Of a stretch of 39,741 bases of DNA, positions 8,818 to 17,431 are shown piece after piece. How positions within the stretch are numbered: position 1 is the first letter of the stretch; every line of letters starts with the position of its first letter. The translations under genes and the position numbers were made by a program. This DNA is from Burkholderiales bacterium (lineage in GTDB: Bacteria > Pseudomonadota > Gammaproteobacteria > Burkholderiales > Burkholderiaceae_F): NCBI GenBank assembly GCA_020355165.1, contig CP070661.1:2257104-2296844 (forward strand). Direction: 5' to 3'. The notes under the pieces are model-generated. The model was not told the DNA's origin. It saw only the letters and a list, made by a program, of their open reading frames with translations, and did not search any database.

Positions 8818-9951
8818 TCACAGCGCCTGCTCGAAGAAGCGAACGAAGTCCTCGCGCCGGCAGGGCCGCGGATTGGTCTGGTGGCAGATGTCCTTTTCGG
8901 CGACCTCGACCAGCCGGCCGATCTGCTCGTGCTTCACGCCGACTGCCGACAGCTTCGGCGCGATGCCGATCTCCTGCTTGAGCCTCGCCAGCCACGGCAC
9001 GAACGCCTCGCCGCCACCGGCGCCGACCGCGTGCGCAAGCTCGGCGAACTTCGCCGGCACCGCCTCCTGGTTGAAACGCATCACCGGCTCGATCATCAGC
9101 GCGTTGGCCAGACCGTGGTGCAGGTCGCACACCGCGCCCAGCGCGTGGGCGCAGGAGTGAACGGCGCCGAGGTCCTTCTGGAAGGCGATCGCCCCCATCA
9201 TCGAGGCCATCATCATGTCGGAGCGGGCCTGCAGGTCCGCCGGCTCGCGCACCGCCGCCGCCAGCGCCCGCGCCGCGATGCGCGCGCCCTCGAGCGCAAT
9301 GCCGTCGCACAGCGGGTGATAGGCGGGCGACAGGTAGCTCTCGACGTTGTGCGTCAGCGCGTCCATGCCGGTGGCCGCGGTCACCGCCGCCGGCAGCGCC
9401 AGCGTCAGTTCCGGGTCGGCGAACACCACCCTGGCCAGCAGCCGCGGCGAGAAGACGATCCGCTTCAGGTGCGTGTCGTCCTCGGAAACCACGCTGGAGC
9501 GGCCGACCTCCGAACCGGTGCCGCTGGTCGTGGGCAGGGCAACCAAGTAGGGCAGCTGGCTGGTGATCGGCCGCACCTGCGGGTGGTCCCACGCGTACTC
9601 GAGCACGTGGCCGTCGTGCACCGCCATCAGCGCCACCACCTTGGCCACGTCGAGCGCGGCACCGCCGCCGAAGCCGATCACGCAGTCGGCGCGGTGCGTG
9701 CGGTAGGCGGCCGCGCCGTCCATCGCCTGCGAGGCGGTCGGGTTGCCGTAGACGCCCGAGTAGACCCCGACCTCAAGGCCGGTGCGCAGGTGCGTCATGA
9801 ACTCGGCCAGCACCGGCAGCGCGGCCAACGCGCGGTCGGTGACGATCAGCGGGCGCCGCAGTCCCTGATCGCGCAGGTGCGCGCCGGCGAGCTTGCGGGC
9901 GCCGGGCCCGAAATGAATGGCGGTGGGAAAGGAGAAGTGGGCGATTGACAT
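8818..9951 (-). CDS. Iron-containing alcohol dehydrogenase
   Basis: This 377-residue group III (Fe-ADH) enzyme has an NAD-binding FGGGAALD loop (94-101) and all four expected metal ligands: Asp197 and His201 (GMDALTH), His265 and His279 (HSCAHALG...HHGLANA). It interconverts an alcohol and an aldehyde. The start MSIAHFSF at 9951 removes a 37-residue Arg-rich extension that looks non-native. Between an SBP gene and a gamma-glutamyl hydrolase gene, its likely role is oxidation of the hydroxyl of a gamma-glutamylated amino alcohol before the aldehyde dehydrogenase step; this is inferred, since the family has broad substrates. About 165 gene-free bases separate it from the upstream SBP gene. Confidence 0.9.
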   Translation of the reverse strand: MSIAHFSFPTAIHFGPGARKLAGAHLRDQGLRRPLIVTDRALAALPVLAEFMTHLRTGLEVGVYSGVYGNPTASQAMDGAAAYRTHRADCVIGFGGGAALDVAKVVALMAVHDGHVLEYAWDHPQVRPITSQLPYLVALPTTSGTGSEVGRSSVVSEDDTHLKRIVFSPRLLARVVFADPELTLALPAAVTAATGMDALTHNVESYLSPAYHPLCDGIALEGARIAARALAAAVREPADLQARSDMMMASMMGAIAFQKDLGAVHSCAHALGAVCDLHHGLANALMIEPVMRFNQEAVPAKFAELAHAVGAGGGEAFVPWLARLKQEIGIAPKLSAVGVKHEQIGRLVEVAEKDICHQTNPRPCRREDFVRFFEQAL

Positions 9952-10116
9952 GGTCGTGCTCGGGAGCGTGGCTCGCGGTCGGTCGTCAGCGGTCGGGGCG
10001 GTCGTCCGTTGCTGCCGGCGGCGCGCCTGAGCGGCCGGCAGCCGGCAGTGGCCGCGGCGCACCGGCTGCGGATGCGAAGCGTAAGGCAGCGGCGCCCGGG
10101 CCGTCGCGCTGCGGGC

Positions 10117-11715
10117 CTAGTCGACGCGCACGAAACGCAGTTCGAGGATGTCGTTCGGCCATGGCACCGCGTGGATGTTCGGCCGCATCACCCAGTTGAT
10201 CTTGCGCCGGTAAAGCGGCAGCAACGGCAGGTCATCGTTCATCAGCCGCAGCGCCTCGCCGACCAGCTGCCGGCGGCGCGCGAGATCCGGCTCGACGCGG
10301 ATCGAGTCGATCAGCGCATCGAGGCGGGGGTTCGAGTAGCGGCCGCCGTTGAACTGGCCGGCGCCGGCGCCGTCGAAGCTGCGCACCGTCGAGTTGAGCA
10401 TCGCCCACGCGTCGGTGGTCGGGATCCAGCCGAACTCGAAGAAACTCGAGGTGGCCTGGGTCAGCTTGGGAAAGAACAGGCTGCTCGGCGCCGGCTGGAA
10501 CGTCGCCCGGATGCCGACCTGGGCCAGCATCGCCGCGACCGCCTGGCAGACCGCGGCGCGGAAGGTGACGTTGACGCAGTCGAGCTGCACCGAGAAGCCG
10601 CTCGGATAGCCGGCCTCCTTGAGCAGGGCCCGTGCCGTCGCCGGGTCGTGCGGCAGCCGGCGATCGAGTTCGGGCAGGTAGCCGGCGACCAGCGGCGAGA
10701 CGAATGAGCCGGTCGGCGCGGCCTGGCCGCGCAGCACCTTGGCGACGATCGAGTCGACGTCGAGCGCGTGATAGACCGCCCGGCGCACGCGCAGGTCCTT
10801 GAAGGGGTTGCGGCCGCGGACGTCGCTTGTTTCGAGTTCGCTGCGCGCCTGGTCGAAGCCGAGGTACTGCGTGCCGATGTCGGTGGTCGAGGCAAACTTC
10901 AGCCGCTCGTCCTGCGCGAGCCGGGCGATGTCCTGGAACGGCGGATCGATCACGAAATCGGCCTCGCCGGTGGCGAGCGCCGCCATCCGCGTGGCATCGG
11001 ACTGGATCACGGTGTAGACCGCCTCGGTCACGTTGCCCCCGCCGAAGGGCGTGCCCCGGCCCCACCAGTGCGGATTCGCCACGAGCACCAGCCGCGTGTC
11101 CGGCTCGAAGCGCTTCAGCATGAACGGGCCGGTGCCGTTGGCGTTGCGCACGGCGTAGGTCTCCTGCTTGCCGTTGAAGTCCTGCGGCAGCAACACGCCG
11201 TGCTTCTCCGCCCACGGCCTGCTGATGATGCCGATGAAGATCATCTTCTCCGGCAGCACCGCGTCCGGCGCCGCGAGCAGCACGTCGACCGTGAGTGGAT
11301 CGACCTTGCGCGCGCCCGTGACGCCGCGCAGCTGAAAGGCGCGCTGCGAGGTCTTGGCCAGCGCGCGCTCGATCGAGAACACCACGTCGTCGGCGGTCAG
11401 CGGCGCGCCGTCGTGGAAGCGGACGTTCGGCCGCAGGCTGAACCGCCAGGTGCGCGCATCGACCATCCGCCACGACAGCGCCAGCGACGGTTCCAGCCTG
11501 AACTCGCGGTCGCGGTTGACCAGCGATTCGTAGATCTGCGTCACGACGCGCGACTGGTAAAGCAGGGCCAGCGCGTGCGGGTCCAGCGACTGCGGGTCGA
11601 AGGCGCTGGCGAAGCGCAGCGTCTTCGCCGGTGCCGGCATCGCGACGAGCAGGACGGCGGCCAGGCCGACGCCCAGCAGCGCGAGGCGGCGCACGGACCG
11701 GACCGCGATCGTCAC
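10117..11715 (-). CDS. ABC transporter substrate-binding protein, family 5 (peptide/nickel type)
   Basis: This 532-residue SBP_bac_5 protein starts with a signal peptide (RSVRRLALLGVGLAAVLL... cleaved near APAKT). It continues with family hallmarks FASAFDPQSLDPH, RPNVRFHDGAPLTADDVVFS and GTGPFMLKRF. The GTG start at 11715 overlaps the upstream stop as GTGA, so translation is coupled to the ketopantoate reductase-family gene. Members bind peptides, opines, amines or metal chelates in the periplasm and hand them to a DppBCDF-type permease. No permease or ATPase gene is in this operon, so the rest of the transporter must be elsewhere or absent. The ligand could be the amine this operon metabolises; this is inference. 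Confidence 0.88.
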   Translation of the reverse strand: MTIAVRSVRRLALLGVGLAAVLLVAMPAPAKTLRFASAFDPQSLDPHALALLYQSRVVTQIYESLVNRDREFRLEPSLALSWRMVDARTWRFSLRPNVRFHDGAPLTADDVVFSIERALAKTSQRAFQLRGVTGARKVDPLTVDVLLAAPDAVLPEKMIFIGIISRPWAEKHGVLLPQDFNGKQETYAVRNANGTGPFMLKRFEPDTRLVLVANPHWWGRGTPFGGGNVTEAVYTVIQSDATRMAALATGEADFVIDPPFQDIARLAQDERLKFASTTDIGTQYLGFDQARSELETSDVRGRNPFKDLRVRRAVYHALDVDSIVAKVLRGQAAPTGSFVSPLVAGYLPELDRRLPHDPATARALLKEAGYPSGFSVQLDCVNVTFRAAVCQAVAAMLAQVGIRATFQPAPSSLFFPKLTQATSSFFEFGWIPTTDAWAMLNSTVRSFDGAGAGQFNGGRYSNPRLDALIDSIRVEPDLARRRQLVGEALRLMNDDLPLLPLYRRKINWVMRPNIHAVPWPNDILELRFVRVD

Positions 11716-12638
11716 GCCGGGAAGCCCGCTTCGCGCGCCTTGACGAGCGCCACCACCGTCTCGTTGACCGGCGTGGCCACGCCGAGCCTGGCGCCCTCGC
11801 GCGGGATGGCGCCGTTGATGACGTCGATTTCCGAGCGGCGTCGCGCCAGGTGGTCGAGCAGCATCGATGGCCGCGCATTGCCGATCCGGCCGCCGAGGTG
11901 GCGGACGTGCTCGAGCGGATCGCCGACCTCGAGCCGGATGCCGGCGGCCCTGGCCACCGCCACCGCCTCCTCGGCGCAGCCACGTGCCACCTGCCAGGCG
12001 TGGGGGTCGTGCATGGCTTCGCCGATCGTCATCCCGGTCAGGCAGCAGGTGGCGGAGAAGGTCACGTTCATGATCAGCTTTTCCCACACCATGCGTCGCA
12101 GATCGTCGAACAGCGCCACCTTGAACCCGGCCGACTCCCAGATGGCGGCCGATGCCCGCAGTGCCGCCGGCGGCAGGCCGGCATGGCTGCCAAAGCGCAC
12201 CATCTCCATGCCGTTGTGATGCACGTGGCCGGGGGCACGCAGCGATGCGCCGAAGCCGCCGACCACGCCGACCGCCAGCCGTCCGGCGCCGACGATCGAA
12301 GCCACGCGCTCGGCCGATCCGAGGCCGTTCTGGATCGTCTGCACCACCGTGTCCGGGCCGAGCAGCGGCAGCGCCGAGCGCGCCGCCGCCTCGACGTCGA
12401 ATGCCTTGGTGGCGATGATCACCAGGTCGCACACGCCGACGCCGTCGGCCGTCGTGCCGGCGTGCAGGCGCACCGTGCGATCGCCGCTGGCGCCCTCGAC
12501 CCGCAGGCCGTGGCTGGCCATCGCCTCGGCGTGGTCGGGCCACAGCGTGACTGCGTGGATCTCGTGTCCGGCGCTGGCCATCAGCGCGGCGTACACGGAG
12601 CCCATCGCACCGCAGCCGATGATCGCGACCTTCGCCAT
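11712..12638 (-). CDS. Ketopantoate reductase (ApbA/PanE) family oxidoreductase
   Basis: This 308-residue protein begins with a Rossmann GCGAMG motif (8-13) and contains TIQNGLG and the catalytic-lysine segment VWEKLIMN (Lys187, Asn191) of 2-dehydropantoate 2-reductase. Classical PanE makes pantoate for CoA synthesis, but operon paralogues often act on other 2-oxo acids or related carbonyls. The gene is 10 bases downstream of the glutamine synthetase-like gene and overlaps the next gene by 4 bases. That places it in a catabolic operon, so a role outside pantothenate synthesis is likely though unproven. Confidence 0.85.
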   Translation of the reverse strand: MAKVAIIGCGAMGSVYAALMASAGHEIHAVTLWPDHAEAMASHGLRVEGASGDRTVRLHAGTTADGVGVCDLVIIATKAFDVEAAARSALPLLGPDTVVQTIQNGLGSAERVASIVGAGRLAVGVVGGFGASLRAPGHVHHNGMEMVRFGSHAGLPPAALRASAAIWESAGFKVALFDDLRRMVWEKLIMNVTFSATCCLTGMTIGEAMHDPHAWQVARGCAEEAVAVARAAGIRLEVGDPLEHVRHLGGRIGNARPSMLLDHLARRRSEIDVINGAIPREGARLGVATPVNETVVALVKAREAGFPA

Positions 12639-12648
12639 GCCGACCGCC

Positions 12649-14043
12649 TCAGACGATCTCGAAGTAGCGCTTCAGTTCCCAGTCGGTGACGCCGTCCTGC
12701 CACTGCCGCCATTCCCAGTCGCGGGTGGCGGCGAAGTGCTCGACGAAGTCGTCGCCGAACCAGTCGCGGGCGACCTTCGAGCGCCTGAAGATGTCGGTGG
12801 TGGCGGCCAGCGAGCGCGGCGCGCGCGGGATCTTTTCGGCCCCGACATTGGTGCCGGTGATCGGCGGCGCGGTGAGCTTCAGGTTCTTCTCGATGCCGTG
12901 CAGGCCGGCGGCGACCAGCGCCGCGGTGGCGAGGTAGGGGTTGATGTCGGCGCCCGGGCAGCGCGTCTCCAGCCGCGTGCTCTTCGGCCCGCCGGGAATG
13001 ACGCGGAAGCTCGCGGTGCGGTTGTCGACCCCCCAGGTCGGCTTCACCGGCGCCCAGAAGCCGTCGACCAGCCGCTTGTAGCTGTTGATCGTCGGCCAGA
13101 ACATCGGCGCGAATTCCATCGCCACCGCGATCTGCCCGGCGAGGTAGCTCTCGAACAGCTTCGACATGCCGTGCCGGCCGCGGTTCTTGCCGTCATGGTC
13201 GAAGAACAGGTTCTTCCTGCCGTCGGACAGCGACTGGTGAAGGTGGCCGCTGCAGCCCGGGTAGCTCTGGCTCCACTTGGCCATGAAGCTGGGGATGATG
13301 CCGAAGCGGGCGCCGATCTCCTTCGCGCCGGCCTTGAACAGCAGCGCGCGATCGGCCGCCTCAAGCGCCGCGGAGAACTGGATCGCTGCCTCGTACACCC
13401 CTGGGCCCGTCTCCGTGTGCAGGCCCTCGATCGGCACGCCGAAGGCGAGCAGCTGGTCGAGCAGCGCGTTGAAATAGTCGCGGTTCTCGTTGGCGCGCAG
13501 CAGCGAGTAGCCGAACATGCCGGGCGTGAGCGGCGTCGGATCGACGCCCTTCTTGGCCGCCCAGCTGGCCGGCGTCTCGCGGAAGTTGAACCACTCGAAC
13601 TCCAGCCCGCACATCGGCTGCACGCCGAGCTTCTCGGCGCGCCTGAGCACGCGCCTGAGGGTCTGCCGGGGACAGGCCGGGTGGGGCGAGCCATCGGCGG
13701 TGACGAACTCGCCGAGAAAGAAGGGGATGTTGCCGTCCCACGGGACGGTGCGCATCGTGGCCGGGTCGAGCCGCACCATGGCGTCCGGGAAGCCGTGCTG
13801 CCAGCCGGTCAGCCGGGTGTTGTCGTAGCAGGCGTCCATCATGTCCCAGCCGAAGACGACGTCGCAGAAGCCGAAGCCGCCGTCGAGCGCCGACAGGAAC
13901 TTGTCCCGGTGCAGGTACTTGCCGCGCAGCACGCCATCGATGTCGCTGACGGCCACCTTGACCTTGGCCAGCATCGACTTCTCGACCGCCAACGCCGCCC
14001 GGGCGCGGGCGTCCTGCGAGGGCGTGCGACTTCGCGTGGCCAT
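12649..14043 (-). CDS. Glutamine synthetase-family gamma-glutamyl-amine ligase (PuuA/GlnA4-like)
   Basis: This 464-residue ATP-dependent ligase of the glutamine synthetase fold has a metal-binding GLEFEWF (Glu148, Glu150), GPGVYEAAI, HLHQSLSDG and the NSYKRLVDGFWAP / RVIPGG nucleotide and glutamate segments. It has no recognisable adenylylation-site NLYDLP tail, as expected for GS-like enzymes that couple glutamate to an amine other than ammonia. The ATG at 14043 has a near-perfect GGGAGGAG 6 bases upstream. It is the first gene of the operon with alcohol and aldehyde dehydrogenases and a gamma-glutamyl hydrolase, so it probably makes the gamma-glutamyl amide that enters the pathway. Amine specificity is not readable here. 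Confidence 0.88.
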   Translation of the reverse strand: MATRSRTPSQDARARAALAVEKSMLAKVKVAVSDIDGVLRGKYLHRDKFLSALDGGFGFCDVVFGWDMMDACYDNTRLTGWQHGFPDAMVRLDPATMRTVPWDGNIPFFLGEFVTADGSPHPACPRQTLRRVLRRAEKLGVQPMCGLEFEWFNFRETPASWAAKKGVDPTPLTPGMFGYSLLRANENRDYFNALLDQLLAFGVPIEGLHTETGPGVYEAAIQFSAALEAADRALLFKAGAKEIGARFGIIPSFMAKWSQSYPGCSGHLHQSLSDGRKNLFFDHDGKNRGRHGMSKLFESYLAGQIAVAMEFAPMFWPTINSYKRLVDGFWAPVKPTWGVDNRTASFRVIPGGPKSTRLETRCPGADINPYLATAALVAAGLHGIEKNLKLTAPPITGTNVGAEKIPRAPRSLAATTDIFRRSKVARDWFGDDFVEHFAATRDWEWRQWQDGVTDWELKRYFEIV

Positions 14044-14258
14044 GGCGTCTCCTCCCGTTCCCCTGTGCATGCCGAGCGCGGCAGTTTGCAGCAGCGCCGG
14101 GTCGCTGTCCAAGTCCCGCTCGGCCCACGGGTGACAGGCAGGCGAGGGCGGGCGCGTTGCGTCGGTCCTTGGAAAATCGCCGCCCGCCCCCATGTCCGCT
14201 CCGGCGCGGTTTCTTTCCACTTACAATTCAGTCAGTTACCGGATCCCACGAGGTCGCC
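14044..14258. promoter_or_regulatory. Divergent intergenic region between the gamma-glutamyl operon and fmdB
   Basis: This 215-base region must hold promoters for the minus-strand catabolic operon and the plus-strand fmdB operon. TACAAT at 14222-14227 is a plausible -10 for fmdB, but no good -35 sits 17 bases upstream. No regulator gene accompanies the operon, and no clear dyad operator was found. Confidence 0.35.
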
Positions 14259-14588
14259 ATGCCGATCTACTCGTACAGGTGCTCGTCATGCGGGCACGAG
14301 AAGGATGTCCTGCAGAAGGTCTCCGACGCGCCGCTGACCGATTGCACGGCCTGCGGAGCGCCGTCGTTGTCCAAGCAGCTGACCGCTGCCGGCTTCCAGC
14401 TGAAGGGCAGCGGCTGGTACGCGACTGACTTCAAGAACGGCTCGGCCAAGGCCGGCGGCAAGCCTGCCGAGGCGAAGCCCGAAGCCAGCGATGCCAAGCC
14501 GGCTGCCGAGCCGGCGGCCGCCGCCGCGCCGGCCGCGGCCGCGGCTGCGCCGGCCTGCGGCAGCGGCGGCTGCGCGTCCTGTACCTAG
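14259..14588 (+). CDS. FmdB-family zinc-ribbon protein
   Basis: This 109-residue protein begins with the FmdB/CxxC zinc ribbon: MPIYSYRC, Cys8/Cys11 and Cys29/Cys32. The middle is a low-complexity Ala/Pro/Lys/Glu stretch. The C-terminus ends in a second Cys cluster, CGSGGCASC. FmdB family members are putative regulatory proteins of unknown mechanism. The ATG at 14259 follows GAGG by 6 bases; the 34-residue upstream extension is rejected because the ribbon starts at MPIYSY. It leads the conserved order fmdB - DUF502 - aspS. Confidence 0.88.
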   Translation: MPIYSYRCSSCGHEKDVLQKVSDAPLTDCTACGAPSLSKQLTAAGFQLKGSGWYATDFKNGSAKAGGKPAEAKPEASDAKPAAEPAAAAAPAAAAAAPACGSGGCASCT

Positions 14589-14699
14589 TCAGCCGCGCCG
14601 GGCGACCTTGCCATCGGCCGACGAGCGGATGCGCGCCACTGAGCGAGAACGGCGCGCCGGCGGTGCTTCGCCTGGCGGCCTCGGCGACTGCCTCGACCC
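14589..14699 (+). other. Intergenic gap fmdB - DUF502 gene
   Basis: These 111 bases show no convincing gene, terminator or operator; the downstream ATG lacks an obvious ribosome-binding site. Read-through from fmdB is likely. Confidence 0.4.
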
Positions 14700-15359
14700 A
14701 TGCTGAAGAAGTACTTCATCACCGGACTGCTGATCTGGCTGCCGCTGGCGGTGACGCTGTGGATCATCGACTTCGTGGTGACCACGATGGATCGCACGCT
14801 GCTGCTGCTGCCGGCCTCGTGGCGGCCCGAGGTCGTCTTCGGCATGCACCTGCCCGGGTTCGGCCTGATCGCCTCGGTGCTGCTGATCCTGGCCACCGGC
14901 CTGCTGGCGCGGAACTTCCTCGGCCAGCGGCTGGTGCGCTGGTGGGAGAAGCTGGTCGCGCGGATCCCGATCGTCAACTCGATCTACTCGAGCGTGAAGC
15001 AGGTCTCCGACACCATGCTGTCGCAGAAGGGCAATGCCTTCCGCAAGGTGGTGCTGGTCGAGTTTCCGCAGCGTGGCCAGTGGACGATGGCCTTCGTGGT
15101 CGGCTCGCCGGGACAACGGCTGGTTCCCCACCTGGGCGCGGAGCGAGTCACCGTCTACGTGCCGACCGCCCCCAACCCGACCTCCGGCTACGTGATCGTG
15201 GTCGATCCGGCCGAACTGCGCGATGTCGACGTCAGCGTCGACGAGGCGTTCAAGTTCCACGTTTCGCTCGGCGTGGTCACGCCCTCGGGAGCGGACCGCC
15301 GCCCGCACAGGCCGGCCGCGCTGACCAGCGAGACACCGGGCGAGGTCCCCGACCGATAG
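14700..15359 (+). CDS. DUF502 family membrane protein
   Basis: This 219-residue protein has two hydrophobic helices near the N-terminus (about residues 7-28, FITGLLIWLPLAVTLWII, and 52-72). A conserved cytosolic or periplasmic domain with IPIVNSIYSSVKQ, characteristic of DUF502, follows. Function is unknown. It sits between fmdB and aspS as in many betaproteobacteria. The C-terminal ~25 residues are Pro/Arg-rich and variable. Confidence 0.88.
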   Translation: MLKKYFITGLLIWLPLAVTLWIIDFVVTTMDRTLLLLPASWRPEVVFGMHLPGFGLIASVLLILATGLLARNFLGQRLVRWWEKLVARIPIVNSIYSSVKQVSDTMLSQKGNAFRKVVLVEFPQRGQWTMAFVVGSPGQRLVPHLGAERVTVYVPTAPNPTSGYVIVVDPAELRDVDVSVDEAFKFHVSLGVVTPSGADRRPHRPAALTSETPGEVPDR

Positions 15360-15622
15360 AATCCGCTCTTCGTCACCGACGGCCCGCCGATGATCCTCGC
15401 TGCCCCCGTTGCCCGGACCCGCTGTGCGATTGCCGCTGGCCGCCGGGGGCCGTATACGCCGGTGCCAGAGCACGACCGAAACCGCCCGCGGCCGGGCGGG
15501 TAGCGTCGCCCGGTCGCCCGTCGATTCGCGGCGATCGACTGCCGAGCTGATCGGATCTTCCGGACCGGAACAAGAACCCGCGCGGCCGCCTCGGCGCGTC
15601 GCGCAAATCGACTGGAGTCTTC
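15360..15622 (+). other. Intergenic region upstream of aspS
   Basis: These 263 bases have no ORF longer than about 40 codons with a credible start. A GC-rich hairpin (CCGCCCG...CGGGCGG) near 15482-15500 lacks a T-tract and is not a clear terminator. GGAG lies 6 bases ahead of the aspS ATG. Confidence 0.4.
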
Positions 15623-17431
15623 ATGCGTACCGAGTACTGCGGCCTGGTGGACGGCAGGTTCATCGGCCAGAGCGTGACGCTGTTCGGCTGGGTGCACCGC
15701 CGGCGCGACCACGGCGGCGTCATCTTCATCGACCTGCGCGACCGCGAGGGGCTGGTGCAGGTGGTCTGCGACCCCGACCGGCCGGCGGTGTTCGCCAGCG
15801 CGGAGAAGGTCCGCAACGAGTTCTGCGTCAAGGTGGTCGGACAGGTGCGCAGCCGGCCTGCCGGCACCGCCAACGCCAGCCTGGTGTCCGGCCAGGTCGA
15901 GGTGCTGTGCACCGAGCTGGCGATACTCAATCCGTCGGTGGCGGTGCCGTTCCAGCTCGACGACGAGGACCTGTCGGAGGCGACGCGCCTGACCCACCGG
16001 GTGCTCGACCTGCGCCGCGCGCCGATGCAGAACAACCTGCGGCTGCGCTACCGGGTGACGATGGCGGTGCGGCGGTTCTTCGATGCGCACGGCTTCATCG
16101 ACGTCGAGACGCCGATGCTCACCAGGAGCACACCGGAGGGAGCGCGCGACTACCTGGTGCCGTCGCGGGTGCACGCCGGGCAGTTCTACGCGCTGCCGCA
16201 GTCGCCGCAGCTGTTCAAGCAGCTGCTGATGATCGCCGGCTACGACCGCTACTACCAGATCGTCAAGTGCTTCCGCGACGAGGACCTGCGCGCCGACCGC
16301 CAGCCGGAGTTCACGCAGATCGACGTCGAGACCAGTTTCCTGACCGAGCAGGAGATCCGCTCGGTCATGGAGGAGATGATCCGCACGGTGTTCAGGGAAG
16401 TGCTCGAGGTCGAGCTGCCGGACCCGTTCCCGGTGATGCCGTACGGCGAGGCGACGGCGCGCTACGGCTCCGACAAGCCGGACCTGCGGGTGCGGCTCGA
16501 ATTGACCGAACTCACCGACGCCGTGCGCGACGTCGGCTTCAAGGTCTTCAGCTCGGCGGCGTCGCTCGCCGACGGCCGCGTTGCCGCGCTGCGCGTGCCG
16601 CGCGGCGGCGAGATGCCGCGCTCGGAGATCGACGCGATGACCGAGTTCGTCAAGATCTACGGCGCCAAGGGGCTCGCCTACATCAAGGTCAACGACCGGG
16701 CGAAGGGGCGCGACGGCCTGCAGAGCCCGATCGTCAAGAACCTGCACGACGCGGCGCTGGACGAGATCCTGAAGCGCACCGGCGCGGAAGACGGCGACGT
16801 CATCTTCTTCGGCGCCGACCGCGCCAAGGTCGTCGCCGACAGCATGGGCGCGCTGCGGCTGAAGATCGGCCACAGCGAGTTCGGCCGCGCGCACGGCCTG
16901 TTCGAGCCCGGCTGGCAGCCCCTGTGGGTGGTCGACTTCCCGATGTTCGAGTACGACGAGCAGGAGAACCGCTACGTCGCCGCCCACCATCCTTTTACCA
17001 GCCCGAAGGACGAGCACATCGAGTACCTCGAGACCGACCCGTCGAAGTGCCTGGCCAAGGCCTATGACATGGCGCTGAACGGCTGGGAGATCGGCGGCGG
17101 CTCGGTGCGGATCTACCGCGAGGACGTGCAGAGCAAGGTCTTCCGGGCGCTGAAGATCGGCCCCGAGGAGGCGCGCGCCAAGTTCGGCTTCCTGCTCGAC
17201 GCGCTGCAGTACGGGGCGCCGCCGCATGGCGGCATCGCCTTCGGCCTGGACCGCATCGTGACGATGATGGCCGGCGCCGAGTCGATCCGCGACGTGATCG
17301 CGTTTCCGAAGACGCAGCGTGCACAGTGCCTGTTGACGCAGGCGCCGTCGAGCGTCGACGAGAGGCAGCTGCGCGAGCTGCACATCCGCGTGCGCGGCAC
17401 GCAGCCGGCGGCGGAACCGAAGGCGGCGTGA
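15623..17431 (+). CDS. aspS: Aspartyl-tRNA synthetase (likely non-discriminating Asp/Asn type)
   Basis: This 602-residue class IIb synthetase has an N-terminal OB-fold anticodon-binding domain. Motif 2 is around [16 protein letters not shown], a GAD insertion domain follows, and motif 3 is GIAFGLDRI near the C-terminus. Length is normal for the bacterial type. His30 (RRRDHGG) and Gly81 (RPAGTAN) occupy positions where non-discriminating AspRS, as in Pseudomonas, has His and Gly while E. coli AspRS has Leu and Lys. It may therefore also charge tRNA-Asn with Asp for GatCAB amidation. It overlaps the following gene by 4 bases (GTGA). Confidence 0.97.
   Translation: MRTEYCGLVDGRFIGQSVTLFGWVHRRRDHGGVIFIDLRDREGLVQVVCDPDRPAVFASAEKVRNEFCVKVVGQVRSRPAGTANASLVSGQVEVLCTELAILNPSVAVPFQLDDEDLSEATRLTHRVLDLRRAPMQNNLRLRYRVTMAVRRFFDAHGFIDVETPMLTRSTPEGARDYLVPSRVHAGQFYALPQSPQLFKQLLMIAGYDRYYQIVKCFRDEDLRADRQPEFTQIDVETSFLTEQEIRSVMEEMIRTVFREVLEVELPDPFPVMPYGEATARYGSDKPDLRVRLELTELTDAVRDVGFKVFSSAASLADGRVAALRVPRGGEMPRSEIDAMTEFVKIYGAKGLAYIKVNDRAKGRDGLQSPIVKNLHDAALDEILKRTGAEDGDVIFFGADRAKVVADSMGALRLKIGHSEFGRAHGLFEPGWQPLWVVDFPMFEYDEQENRYVAAHHPFTSPKDEHIEYLETDPSKCLAKAYDMALNGWEIGGGSVRIYREDVQSKVFRALKIGPEEARAKFGFLLDALQYGAPPHGGIAFGLDRIVTMMAGAESIRDVIAFPKTQRAQCLLTQAPSSVDERQLRELHIRVRGTQPAAEPKAA

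Noticed and set aside
15188..17383. 731-residue frame opposite aspS
   Set aside because: Antisense of an unmistakable AspRS; composition is typical of GC-rich shadows.
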